Source of the DNA: Aplectana chamaeleonis
Taxonomy: Eukaryota; Nematoda; Chromadorea; Rhabditida; Cosmocercidae
Length of the DNA stretch: 64,000 bases
Direction: 5' to 3'
Assembly: GCA_029168955.1 (NCBI GenBank)
Contig: JAPDOI010000009.1
Coordinates: 62,001-126,000 of the forward strand
Position numbers and translations under genes: made by a program
The notes under the pieces: generated by a model
Database searches by the model: none
The model's input: the letters and a program-made list of their open reading frames with translations, nothing else
What the model was told of the DNA's origin: nothing
In this document: positions 31,330 through 43,298 of the stretch, piece by piece
How positions within the stretch are numbered: the stretch's first letter is position 1
Layout: the number at the start of each line of letters is the position of its first letter

Positions 31330-32650
31330 AGGTTTAAATCTGTCGTTGGTACTTTTTTAATTCAATTTTAACTCTGAGAATAGGAATTTTCTAATTTCTG
31401 GTCGTAAGACCATTCAGGTGGTTGGGAAGTGTCATGGAGGGTGCACTAGGCTAAAACTGATCAGCTCACTCAGAAGCTGAATTTTTGAAAAATTCAATTT
31501 TCACTCCGAATACAAAAATTTTCAGTTTTCTGGCTTTAAGACCATTCATGACGTTTAAATGTATCGTGGGTGGTTTACCAGGTTGAAACTGAACCCGTTC
31601 AACAATCCACCTTGGAAAAATCTCGTGATCCGGAATTTGCAGATTATTCAAAAAAGCAAGTATCCAGTTTTCTGAATGAACCTTATAACAATAGAAATAC
31701 TTTTTCAAAACTTTAAAATCGAACTTTTTTCGATTTTTAATACCCATTGAATGGAATATTCGAAAAGCCAAAAAATTTAGTCCAAGAAATCAAAAGAATA
31801 TTTAATCAAAAAAGAAACTGGAAGCTTGGACAAAAAGACGAAATTTTCAAATTAATCGGAAAAACGAAGGGTCGAATATTCGCATTTTATTTTTTCGTGT
31901 CTAAGTCTATGAGGAACCAATATAACAGGCACTGAAACCGCATATCTAATAAGGTTTAAATGTGAAATTCAGAAGCAATCGAAAGCGAATTCTACGAGAG
32001 GCAGAAACTACGAGACAAATGTTCAGTGAGATTGCGTCATGATGAGCAAGTGCATTTGCAGAATAAATATTTAGAGAGTTTTACCTGAAAAGTTCGATTC
32101 TGACTGAAAATGTGTATAATGTGATATGGATAAAAATAATTCACCCAGAAAAGCAAAAAATTCAGTCTTCAGAGTGAAAATTGAATTTTTGAAATTTCAG
32201 CTTCTGAGTGAAGCTGATAAGTTTCAACCTGGTACAACCTCCACAACACATTCTAACCTCATTCCTAATCTCTTAGAAAATTTCAATCTGCAGAGGGAGA
32301 ATTGAATTTATTACAATTCAGCTTCTCCATAAAGCTGACAGTTTCGGAATCTGGTAGAATCCCGACGTCACATTCCAACCTCATGACTGGTCTGAGAATC
32401 AAAAAATTCAAAACTTTAGTCTTCAGAGTGAAAATTGAAATTTTTAAATCTCATCTTCTGAGCGAAGCTGATCAGTTTCAACCTGGCACACCCTCCACGA
32501 CACATTTCAGCTTCATGACTGACCTAAGAACCAGAAAATTGAAAATTTTGATCTTCAGAGTGAAATTTTATAATTTAAAATTTAAGCTTCTATGAGAAGC
32601 TGACCAGTTCGGAACCTAGTAGAATACCAACGACACATTTAGACCTCATA
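31330..32650. repeat. Internal repeats of the fold-back element
   Basis: Units of about 150-170 bp containing TTCAGAGTGAAAATTG, CAGCTTCTGAGTGAAGCTGA and CACACCCTCCACGACACATT recur in plus direction on the right half and inverted on the left half (around 31,380-31,600), so the inverted structure extends through most of the element. Confidence 0.7.
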
Positions 32651-32661
32651 TCTGGTCTTAA

Positions 32662-33207
32662 AGGCTGTGGTCACGATGAAAAACGTTATAGAAAAAACTA
32701 CAAAAATCAGCTTAGATCAAAAACAGCTCAAAAACTATGAAGGTAGAGCGGTGAAAAACGGGCTAGAATTAGAGTTTCTGAGGCCCGAAGAAGCTGTTTC
32801 GTGCACACGTGCACAGCGATGACGAAAAAGATCGCCGTCTCATGCCGAGCAGTCAAAAATCATCGACATTCAGAGGACGAAATAAATGCAAATTTAACGA
32901 ATAAAAACAGTTGAACAATGAAAGCATCACTTCAGTCAATGTTTTTGACTAGATCTGTACATAAATCCGTAGGTTCATTGATTGAAATTCAATTTCAAGC
33001 CAGCTGATGTTCTTGATAAAAGAGGTCACCAATGCCGATGATGTGGAGAGGGCTCGTCCACCATCAAAAGACGAAAGTTCAGACTTCAAATTTGGCCCAA
33101 AACAGTGGTTTTTTCGCGATTTTTTCTTATAGGTCCTACTTCTCGAGACCCACAAAAGGGTTTAGAGAAAAAAAGACCACAAGCATATTTGATCGCGACC
33201 ACTGCCT
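32662..33207. mobile_element. TTAA MITE nested in the fold-back element, 546 bp
   Basis: TTAA at 32658-32661 and 33208-33211, ends AGGCTGTGGTCACGAT and ATCGCGACCACTGCCT. It interrupts the right inverted arm, which resumes with AACCAGAAAATTGAAAATTT. Confidence 0.8.
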
Positions 33208-33759
33208 TTAAAACCAGAAAATTGAAAATTTTGATCTTCAGAGTGAAATTTGAAATTTTTGAATTTCAGCTTTTGCGTGAAGCCGATAATATTAAACTGG
33301 TATCCCTGAGTGATACATTCAGCCTCTTAGCTAGTCAGTAAACGGGGAAAACGAAAGTTTCTGTCCTCAGAGTGGATTTCGAAGGTTGAAATGTAAAGGT
33401 TTAAGATATGATCACTTGAAAATGAAGCTCAATCCAGCTGGAGCTCACTTACCAAATTTCAGCTTCACTGCCCCTGATAGCAGCTCACATTTCGCCGCAA
33501 CGCGGCGTTGGCGATCTGCCGTCGGTAGGGAGGCGCAGTGCAATTATCTCCCTCCCCACCATAAAACGTGCCTACTGGTACTGGCGGCAAACCGTTTTTG
33601 GGTGCCTCTTGGTACGGACCCATGGGTTGGCGGGTCCACGAGATTTTCATCCATTTTCCGACCGCTGCGCTTCCGTTCTTAATCTTCCGAAAGGGATTCA
33701 AAGCTTACATTTTAGCCCAAAAACAGGCAACATTTTCATCGCGGACACTGCCTTTAAGA

Positions 33760-34280
33760 CACAAGAAGATGATGATTCGGGAAAATGTGCCAGATTTTGC
33801 CCAGAACCTTTGTGTGAGGATCACTCCATATGCTGCTAGGGGTTCTTCGTCGACAACCCAAAGCCGTATTCGCCTCCCCTGCCCGGCATATACCCTCTAT
33901 GAAGCGGCGTAATTCACATCATTCGAGAAGTGAGCGGGGCGCGCGGCAAGTGGGCCTCCGTCTATCCTCCGCTCTCTCGCTGTCTCTAACCTCCACTCCG
34001 CACCAGCACGCGTAGGAACCATGTGAATTTCGCCATTTTATAGCCTGTAGGATATGAGCTCCCTAGACACAAGAGGAGGAATTGTAAAGTTTTAGCAGTT
34101 CAACGCGTCACACTACTTGAACAAGCGAAGTGGTCCCGAATGGAATTAGAGCGTCAAAAGATGAGAAAAGTTATCTTTCGGAGTGTAGAGTGACCATATC
34201 GCCCGGCATATGACATTCAATAGTGTGCCTCCGGATCGAAACTTCGATAGCGGCTGCCCATCTTCGCCACCTGTCAGAGC
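33760..34280. other. No gene; segment related to 43,380-43,520
   Basis: CTCTCTCGCTGTCTCTAACC, CTCCGCACCAGCACGCGTAG and the GAATTT end match the reverse complement of 43,390-43,500. It may be a further MITE family. Confidence 0.45.
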
Positions 34281-34289
34281 AGAGGCAGG

Positions 34290-34790
34290 CATGAGCCTTA
34301 TAGTTGTACAATTCGAGGAAAAAATTCGAACGAACGAAATTTGAAAATTTTTCGTCGAAACATTTCTAAGCGAATGAAAATTGAAAAAAAAATCGGTCGA
34401 CAAAATTTCGAACGAACGAGAAATGAAAAAAATCGTTCGAAAAAAGTTTTGAAAAACAGAAAACCGAAAAATTTTTGTTCGAAATATTTTTGAAGGAACG
34501 AGAAACGAAGAAAAACTCGGTCGGAAAATGAATTTTGAACAATCGACTCTTGAGAAACTTTTGAAATGTCGGATATCGAACGAACGAATTTCAAAACTAA
34601 TCGGAATTTCGATTTTTTTCGAAATTTGTTGAAAATTTCGTTTTTTTTTGAAATTTCGTTTTTTTTTGGAAAGTCGTTCAAAATTTCGGATTCTTTCAAT
34701 TTTCGTTCGGAGTTTGGTATTTTTTTCGGAACTCCTTCGAAATTTCGGATTTTCTGAAACGTACTCAACGCTTCATTTACAACGCCCAGT
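34290..34790. repeat. Degenerate TTCGAA/CGAACGAA array
   Basis: Short AT-rich units with GAACGAAATTTGAAAA, TCGTTCGAAAAA and their complements fill about 500 bp. Period is irregular. The open frames on both strands (Phe/Lys/Ser-rich) are translations of the repeat. Confidence 0.65.
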
Positions 34791-34799
34791 CAGAAAATG

Positions 34800-37700
34800 A
34801 ATTTTCAAAACTGGAACGAAACTTTATTGTACATTTTCGCGTTTAGCCTCTCTCGTTCATATTATTTCGGCCGGAGAAAGCAGCAGAGTGGCCGGTCATG
34901 GCAATACATTGCAGTGATGAGGAGATTTCTACATAATGAGACCGATAGGCCTCATTTCAACGGCTCAGAATGATGCAGAGTGGTTCCAATAATTCCCTCC
35001 CAAATCGAGTTAAAATATGTAGGAAAGGTTTCTAGGAGGTTAAAATCATGAAGGAATCAAAAATGGAGCTTAAATCGATCGCCGGCCGCGTTCTTCGCCG
35101 GCGATGGTCAAGACCATATTCACTATCAGTGGCAAGACGGGATGAACTTCGTTTTCCAGTTTCACATGAAAAACAGTTGTGCTGATTTCCAGAGCCAGCG
35201 TTGAAGAAACAGCAAAACGTTGTAATTAAGCCGACGAAGGCTTCACAGAAAGTTTCTGGCTCGCCTTTTGAGAAGGTTACGTCTAATCAAAGGTCAAAAA
35301 GATTAAGAAGATGAGCATAAAAACACAGAATTAAGATTAAATGACAGGATAATGCAGATGGAGAACGGTAACCTGAAGGTCACTAAAGGGAGAAAGCAGC
35401 TAAGCATAATTCTGGAAATCAAGTACATATGATGCAGTGGCAATGCAGTACCCACTGCTCCAATTAGTCCCAACCAGCTTCTTTCAAGAAAGGACTCGTA
35501 CTCCCATTCTCGCCCGTGATAGAACTAAGAATTCTGGAATCATCAATTTTAACGTCCTTTGAGTGTTTGTTCGCCATTATTGGCATGATTACGCGATAGA
35601 GGTAACGTCTTCCCGAAAGATTTACCAAAAAAGATTAAAGGCTAGTTGTTTCCAACGTTTCAATCGGTCCGCAAATGACTGACACACAGAAAAGGGGCGA
35701 ACGTGATGGCAAACGCCGATCTCGCCCTTTTCGAAACCATTTCATCCTGAGGGCTGAAAGTTGGTGGACGGGTTGTTCCAGGGTGGTCGCTTGTATCTCG
35801 CTTATATGGAGGGATCGAGAACTCACAGTTGGTGTTTTTAGGAGAGGTTTACTATAGAACTGCATGAGAATTTCAAAATTCATATCCGAGAGTGCACACA
35901 GTACACCCAAAAAAAACCGGATTCACTGCTCATCTTGGACAACATTCCTCGCTAAACACGAACGTATGTATCTCTGAAATGGCTCAACGCCCCTGCAAAC
36001 GGAGTTATGGCTTCTTTAAAAATGCTTACAATTCCGTGGCGAAAATTGAATGGGCGAGTTATCTCGAGCCCGTATATCTGTTGATTCGCAGTCGTTGCGC
36101 GAGAGTGAACCGGGATGAAGAGATAGACCGCCAAAGGAGTGAAAATGGAAACGTGATTGACATTCGTCAATTCATGCTATTGAAATCAAAAACTCAGAAA
36201 GGGCGCGGGTTCATTGGTAGTGAGTAGGGGGTCGGTCCCGTTGTGGTGGCCTTGAAGGCACAGTCCTACCTCACAGATCGTCTTTCAGATTTCCTGCGTG
36301 CCCTGAAGAGAATTTCGAGCTGATCACAACGATGGCTCCAGAATCGCCCGGGACTCGCTACGAACGGAGTTATGGCCTCTCAAATTTTGCGAAATCGAGT
36401 AGAGAGAATCCAGTGGACAAGCTGACTCGGTCCTGTTTTTTCTCTTTATTCGCAGCCATCGTAATGGAGCAGACCACAAAAGAACCTAGCCCCATAACAA
36501 AAGGAAAATCACAGATTTTGCATGGAATGAATCGCGCGTTTGGTCCCTACATATTCAGATCGAAAACTTGCTGTGGGCGAAACCCATTTTTTCTTCTCTG
36601 GGGGCGTGGTCGACTTTTTCATCGCTTTTCCCCCTTAGGCCTAGTACATACTTCACGCGATGAGGGACGCGACATACATAATGTTTGTCATCTTTATCGA
36701 CCGAAAATCAATATTGCTGATATGCACTGTTGCGGGAAATATGCGCTAGACTTTAATTTGGCTAATTGAGATTTCGCGCTTGGCAGGGTTGCTATACATG
36801 GCGGCCGTCATATAATACCAAAAAAAATACCCCAGAGGTTGCATAGAAGCGATTTAGCGATAGAACCAACTTAGAGCTTTCCTAATAGATTTGATCATCA
36901 CAAGGAAGAAAATTAATGGAAAAAGTGAAAGTTTGCGGGGAAAACGAACAGATACAAGGTAGAATGGCTACTTAAGGTGTTCCCCCACTTAACGAGATTT
37001 TTATGAACGCTTGTTGCTTCGTCTTTTTTTGAGTATGTTTTGAAAATCCCTACGGCTTTATGTATGTATGTGCTCAGAAATAACTTCAGAGAAGCAGAAT
37101 TGAGGGCGGGCGGACACCATCAATGCCGTACTCTCGAAGTTTTTTTTCCAAAAATTTTCACTGATTTTCACTTTTGTGATGGCCAGATCTACCTTCTCAT
37201 AAGGATCGCACAACAACTCATTGTATCGCGAACCCTGCCTTTGAAGGAAGCATACGCTATCAAAAATGCTATTGATTCTGTGGCATAAATAGAAGGTTTG
37301 AAACAGTTAATTTTGAGTAGCGACAAAGCAAAAGGTCAGGGGCCTATAGCGACAGTAATGTCGAAAAACGGCTATCAACGAGTCACTAATAAATCTATAC
37401 GGCCCCTAAATTCGGATGTAGCATGTTCCGGCCACCCACTCCCTAAATGGTGGCAACCGTGCGCTCATGTCTACTTCACGTTTTTCGGCTATTTATGGAC
37501 CCTTTCTGCGGTTTTTTGACTTTGTAGTCGCGATGAATACCGAACTTTTCGATACTGTATCATCTTTCATAGTGCATAGGGAATCGTTAAAGGTAATGGA
37601 AGGAAGCGGTCCTTGAAGGGCAAAACTTTATCGAATCACGCAAAAAGAAACGCGGCAATATGGCAGCCGAGCCGCAATGGGGAAGATTGAATTCTGAAGT

Positions 37701-38640
37701 AGTAGAATGATGAGCGCGGGGTTAGGTTAGATGTTTTCGCTCGACAACTGCCAACTTCGTTACAATGTCGACATTCAATCCTCTTCTTCGAAAGAAGAAA
37801 CGTGAGCGAAATAGGAGTCAATAGTGGCCAGACGGTTGCGAGAGTACTCCATAGTTGGATTCAATTCAGAGGGAAAATTCAAAAAGTAAGCACGCACGCA
37901 TTCATATATGGTCTCTTCGTAGAATTTAGTCCAGTGAACGGAAGGAGCTGAGGCTGTAGATCATTGCGCCCACCGGAGGGATTACGAAAGCCGCACGGCC
38001 CGCTGTGAAAATCGCGTCTCGTCTGTTAGCTAGACTTATCCTGGCGGAAGGGCATCAACATTTATTTAAAATGAAATTACATTGTTCCTTACAAGTGAGT
38101 GTGGTGGACGAGCGGAGAGACAGCAATGTGTAGATGAGTAGGGAAGCAGCACACACTCACACACACGCACGCAATGGGCCCGAGAAATTCATGCTATACG
38201 ACAAGGAGGGTATGCACATAGATTTCGAATCCTGTCTTGATGACCACTTCTCAAACATTCGATGTTCTATCCACCCCAAAACCAATCGATTGGCTGGCAA
38301 TTAGTGATTGACGAGGAGAGCGTACAGTTTGCGTCGAAACAAAACTTCCATTAACACCTAAAGTGACTTTCACAGTCTGCCGGACAATGCCGTCCGGCAC
38401 GTTATAACATAGGACTGCGGCGTCAGTGCGGCCTGCACTGCGGTGTCGGTCGACCGACGTCTCAGTGTGGCGAAATCAATGACGCGATGTCGGGTCAAGT
38501 TATGACGGGTGAGAACGTATTGTTTTCGCCTCATATTCTGTACTGAAGAGTCGAACCCACTGTATTTCACAGCAGCTTCCTTCGCACTGCGGCTCCCATT
38601 AAACTTGCCGGACGGCGTCGAACGGCAGACTGTGAAAGGG
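34800..38640. other. No gene; scattered MITE remnants
   Basis: Pieces such as GGCACAGTCCTACCTCA (36,255), AACGGAGTTATGGCYTC (35,999 and 36,365) and CCTGCCTTTGAAGG (37,236) look like decayed elements related to the copy at 45,006. Open frames of 60-145 codons here have no domain. Confidence 0.4.
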
Positions 38641-38646
38641 GCTTAA

Positions 38647-39112
38647 AGGCAGCAGACACGCTCAAAAATGGTATCGATTTTATGACATAAATCAAAGGTT
38701 TGGAGCTGGTTGTATTGGGAAAAAACGGACGAAAACTGTGTGCAAATAGAGGAATAACAATTATTTTGTCATCAGGTGAAAGTGGACGAGTTTTACGGCG
38801 CGCGGTTGAAACAGCGAATATTAGCAACAAAACGGTTGAGATAGAGAAGCCGATATACTCTTACAGCCTGTACTGGAACGTTAACCTCGTTGGAAGCATC
38901 AAAAACTAGCCAAAGGGACCGTACTAGTACTATCAATCTGGACGAGTATGTATTTTGGGGCGGGGTTGCAGAAATTTTTCGATTTGCGCTGCTGAAATTT
39001 AGTAGTTTTGACTCGTTTTTGACACTTCCAACGGCGTGAGAAGTCTACTAGGAGCCATGCGACTTCAGAAACGTAGTTATCTCAACAACTTTTTCGAGAA
39101 TGTCCGCTGCCT
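38647..39112. mobile_element. Decayed TTAA-family MITE
   Basis: Left flank TTAA then AGGCAGCAGACACGCTC; right end GTCCGCTGCCT followed by TCAA. Confidence 0.55.
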
Positions 39113-39750
39113 TCAAGAGACCGCGTGTCCACACCCATGCCATGAATTCAGTTTTTGGTCTTTTCTTCGAAAAAAAAAACAAGGCTACTTTTCACAGTAG
39201 CTGGAAGACCCGTATTATCAGGAGCTTTTAATACCTGTGGGCAGACACTAGTCACCCTGATATTCATAAAATCGGGTTCTTTCATGAGGGAAATCCCGGT
39301 TCAATACCTAGTGAACATATTGGCCGTGGAGCACGCGCTCGGCTGCGCATAGCATCCGTGGGGCGCACGGTCTACTAAGTGTTAATCATTGCTCAATCGC
39401 AAGCAGCAGCCTCGATCTCCACATACTCCCTCGGCCCAGTCCTGTACAAGAGGTTGTGGGAATTTCGTTTGGGCACAGACTGTACACAGACCTCAAACAG
39501 GAAGAAACGGCACACAAAGGGACACACATATGCTGGAGTAAATCACCGCTCGTAAAACTTGGTAAGGAGGCGAGCGGAGACGCGTTTCTCGTCTTCAACG
39601 TCCTATTCTATGTGTATTCTTATACACATGAACTCTACATACGTCCTTATATAATTTACTGTTAAGATAATGTCCTTCAAAATCCATCTGTTTTTTTTCG
39701 GATCTGAAAAATGTTCAAGATTTCAGACCGCATCCGTGTTGATATGAAGA
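39113..39750. other. No recognised feature
   Basis: No repeat structure or coding signal that I can support between the two MITEs. Confidence 0.35.
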
Positions 39751-39754
39751 GTAT

Positions 39755-40195
39755 AAGACCGTGTTCACGATAAAAACCGTTACCTAGCTTTTGATGTTTT
39801 TGAGTCGGTAAGTTCACTAAGTAGAGGTTAATACGGAATTGTTCCCACAAGACACCTAACCGCTTCACATTCTTAGGTAAGGGATTTTGTTTTCTGTTTA
39901 TTGCAGCTGAATACTCTTTGGAAATAAAATGGACCAAAGCATACGCTAGGATTTTAGAACGTTTAACGATTGAAAATATTCAAAAATCCTGTTTCTGTTC
40001 GTCTTCTAAAAGGAACGCAGGAACGCAGGAACGCAGGACAACTTCCATACGACGTAAGAGTGGTGATCCAGTAGGTTGATCCACGAGATTTCCACCCACT
40101 TCCTAGCCGTTTTTCGCCGCATTTCCGTTCTGAATCTTCTTGGAAGGACTCAAAGCTTACGTTTTTTTTTCTGAAAAAAAAGAGCAACTTCCTCA
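39755..40195. mobile_element. Decayed type B MITE
   Basis: The interior follows type B (GTTCACGATAAAAACCGTTA, TTTTGATGTTTTTGAG, CACGAGATTTCCACCCACTT, GGACTCAAAGCTTACG). The ends have lost the AGGCAG/TTAA signature. Confidence 0.5.
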
Positions 40196-40500
40196 TCACA
40201 CTTGAAAAGATGTATAAAAAAGGCGCTCAAAGGTGAGAAACAGATGCAGCCTGCAATTTGACGAAAACCCGCAGATGGTTTTGTAGAATGTTTCGAGTTG
40301 CAATAAACGGCATCGGACACACAGAGAGTTGAACTGGCCAATGATGCGGAACACGTAATCGGAAGATCACAGGCGGTTGAAACAAAAATTTCAGAGTTAT
40401 CGCAAGCCCTCAAACAGTAACATATTGCGTCCACTGCCGGTCTGCCAACCCCATCCAAACCAAAACAGCAATCGTATGGAGGGATCTTTCCTAATAATTT

Positions 40501-40870
40501 TAAACGTCATTTGGTGAGGAATCGCCTATACGACCGCGCCTGCGTTACACCTGATTGTACACACCATTTGCCCTCATGGCAGGGAAGGAGACTGTGCTGT
40601 TCGTGGATCACATATCAGAGCTGAGGTGAAGAGTATACAGAAGAAACATTTCGACCTCTGCATGTGCGCATCAAAGAGCACTTAGATGGAAAAGAAGACT
40701 CGAGTAGCTATATTGCACTGGGGCGCCATAAGACTAATTGCCACCTGGGGGATGATTTCGAAGTGCGAGTAGAGATACTGGCGCGGGAGGCCATGACAAG
40801 TGCGCGGAAAGTTCTTGAGGCGTTCTGGGTCAATGCAAGGGACCACATGGTCAACCGGAAAGACGACTAA
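40501..40870 (+). pseudogene. Penelope-like element fragment (C-terminal endonuclease region)
   Basis: The frame at 40502 reads RNRLYDRACVTPDC, then after a frameshift CPHGREGDCAVRGSHI. From about 40,657 a third frame reads RPLHVRIKEHLDGKED and, further on, EILAREAMTSARKVLEAFW to a stop at 40870. These match the zinc-finger-like Cys segment and the GIY-YIG endonuclease tail of Penelope-like retroelements as I know them. The middle of the GIY-YIG domain (the YIGET part) is missing and two frameshifts are present, so the copy is dead. Confidence 0.7.
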
Positions 40871-42814
40871 GACTTGCCCCCTGACTTCGGCTCGAATCTC
40901 TGCTTCATTGGTGCCTCGCCGCATTCTACATACTGCTCCGCGATATCTGAGGACTCGGCTAGATATGATACTTGGCCTACATACTTTCGTATTCTTTTTT
41001 AACATGTAAAACTGTAAGTCAAATTTCTGTAGAAACTTTACTGCAATCGCGTCTGACAGTGTATTTAAATGTTTTTCTAGCTCTTCAAAGCTCTGAGAAA
41101 GGCGAAACCGCTGGAACGTCAGCCAATCAAAGCCTCATTCTACCTCGTGCAAGCCACTACCACACTCTCAATACAACCTGCTATATTATGAAGCTCTAAA
41201 TACACTTATGTTTGCTGAGACTTGTCTGTTGCGTTTTTCAAACTCTCGGGTGCGAACGAAATTGTATGGAATTTACATAAAGATGTGTTGGCCTAACGGC
41301 ATCCCCGATGGCAGGTCGGGGCTCCGACACTAAACCAGCAATTTCCCCAATTTAAGATATTTCTCGGACCACCGGCTTACCAGAAAGTAAAAAAAAAACG
41401 CCACATACGCCACCTACATACATACATATCGAGATACCTAATGAACATCGAGAATCTAACATAGTACCGTTATCGAGACGAAATTCAGACAATAGCTGCA
41501 GCAGGATCGTGTTGCGTGCCGCAACAGCGGTTGTCCGCAAGTGCGGACCGAAAGTTTCAGTTGGAAACTCACCCGCTCGGAACTTCACGTGTTCTAAACG
41601 ATCCGCTGGCCCGCTGTACCCCGCGAAATGTGCGGCGAAAACTTTCGAAATTTTTAATAAATTGGAATAAACCTACTTCGATGATTGAACAATGAAAATA
41701 TGCTAATGCGGAGAAAAAAATGTTGTAGATTGAGCATTATGCGTCTACGATAAGTCGATTCAGCGCTACCGAGTGCCCCTTGACTCATGACAAAGCCGGG
41801 AAAAGTTCAAGGTATTTCACGATATGCAATAATCCAACGTTAGTTAATCACTATTGCGTGTTAAAATTCAACGTATATTCGAATCAGAATTCTGGCACAG
41901 CTAACTTTTCAATGGCGTAGATTGCGTTAGGCATTCTACTTTTTCGAATTGTGACACCCAATAGCAAAATCCATAGAAATACTCACATATCCATCAATTT
42001 GCCACAATTTAAGACTAAAGTTAACTGCCTCGATGTCAAAAGGAGACTTCCTAAAAAGTGTCGGAGTAACTTTTCTCATGAGAACTAAAGCATTACTACC
42101 GGGTAGAAAAGATATCTGGGAGGAAGCATTCAAAATTCGCAAACAGGTAGGCAACGACACCAATGAAGTTTGTGAAAAGGCTGCGAACCGGCTGCATTAT
42201 TGCAAACGAAGGGAAAAGTACAACTCGATAACACCACATGAACTCCACTGGGAATGGAACGATAAACATACACATCTCAGGAAAGATATCATCGGAAGCT
42301 ATGCAGAGAAATAACAAAAGCAGTTTGGCTATTCGAAAAAAACCTTGATTTTTCAAGCGCTGCCAACAAACCTCGCCGACACCACACAACCGGAAGTTTG
42401 TCATATTGAAAGAAAGTGGGACTCTGCTTGTGAAGGAAAGGTTATGAATGGGGCGGGCTGCGATGGACAAAACGGGAAAATGACGGAGGCACGCAATAAG
42501 CATCCGAAAGCGCATGCACGACATTTACTAATAACCTCTTTAGAGGTTATTAGTTTTCCGCTTCTTTACTCTAATCACGTCCAGGTGCGTCCGTAAGGCT
42601 TCGTTCTTATTGCTGCATATATGCACTAGGTAGGAAATGAGAAATGTCTTTGCCTATTGCAAGTGAAACAGAAATTTGACTCTTTATCAAGACATGTACA
42701 GTCTGATACAAAACTATAAAGACGCAATCTGGGTGCGCTAAAATTGACAGAGCCAACGTATGAGTTTCGGCGCTTCGATCTCGCATTCTTCTAATAAAGG
42801 GTCCAAGGACCTAA
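40871..42814. other. No supported gene; small perfect hairpin at 42,530-42,555
   Basis: An open plus frame at 42,033-42,314 (93 codons, Lys/Arg-rich) has no recognised domain. CTAATAACCTCT and its complement form a tight hairpin at 42,530-42,555. The block CAGCGGTTGTCCGC at 41,523 recurs in variant form at 12,305. Confidence 0.35.
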
Positions 42815-43298
42815 AGGCAGTGTCCACGATGAATTCCGTCTTCGGTTTTTCACAGAGAGTTGAAAGGCCGGGGTCTCATTGAAATAAGATGGGTAAAAGA
42901 ACGAACGAAAACGAGCTCAGCAAAGCTTTAACTGGCTCAGAGATCCGCGCGCCCTAACCCTTTCCGTCGCGGTCGAATTTTCAGTACTTAGGTTTGGTCC
43001 ACTTCCCTATTAGCGATGGGGCGCATCTGCGCACGCTGTTCTGCTCAGACACTTTTACAAAATTGCTTGCTTTGTGTAGCCACTTTGTTTCACTGTTTTA
43101 CCTATTGCATTTATTACCGTTGCTGAAAATTTCAGGCCCATGCCCGCCCAACTAGTTTACCGTTGAAAAATGGCTTAGCTAATTTTAGCTGTTTTGCAGC
43201 ATTTTTTTAATTTCCTTTTTCAGTGATGAAACAGTCAAGCACTAAACCTTCGCTCTCTGGTGAAAACTCGAAAACAAATTCCATAGTAGACATTGCCT
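42815..43298. mobile_element. TTAA-family MITE, decayed flanks (CTAA / TTGA)
   Basis: The left end AGGCAGTGTCCACGATG is clear, the right end is reduced to CATTGCCT. Length 484 matches the family. Confidence 0.6.

Larger units (their letters stand above)
30870..33618. mobile_element. Large fold-back element with 16-bp target duplication, 2.75 kb
   Basis: The ends are inverted (CCAAGAGGCACCCAAAAA on the left, TTTTTGGGTGCCTCTTGG on the right), and the match continues for several hundred bases on each side (about 30,875-31,330 against about 33,290-33,612). CCCAATGGGTTGGCGGG precedes and CCCATGGGTTGGCGGG follows it, a long target duplication of about 16 bp. The centre repeats a block with CTTCAGAGTGAAAATTGAA and AGCTTCTGAGTGAAGCTGA. 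No transposase frame. Confidence 0.75.
30170..33753 (+). mobile_element. TTAA MITE type B, split by a 2.7-kb insertion
   Basis: TTAA flanks at 30166-30169 and 33754-33757, ends GGGCAGTGTTCACGAT and ATCGCGGACACTGCCT. The left part (30170-30869) and right part (33619-33753) carry the type B interior also seen at 47130-47674 and 49540-50085 (AATAGGGAAAAG, TTTCTGTTTCC, GGGCGGGG and CCCAATGGGTTG, CACGAGATTTTCA). Confidence 0.72.

Noticed and set aside
35047..35312. Possible basic exon pair (MKESKMELKSIAGRV, then PALKKQQNVVIKPTKASQ)
   Set aside because: A stop separates the two parts, the gap is too short for an intron, and the first part overlaps a small GCCGGCGA palindrome. Coding is not convincing.
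36332..36769. 145-codon plus frame
   Set aside because: It overlaps decayed MITE words (AACGGAGTTATGGCCTC) and has no domain.
42033..42314. 93-codon plus frame rich in Lys and Arg
   Set aside because: No recognisable domain, and the opposite strand is open over much of the same stretch.
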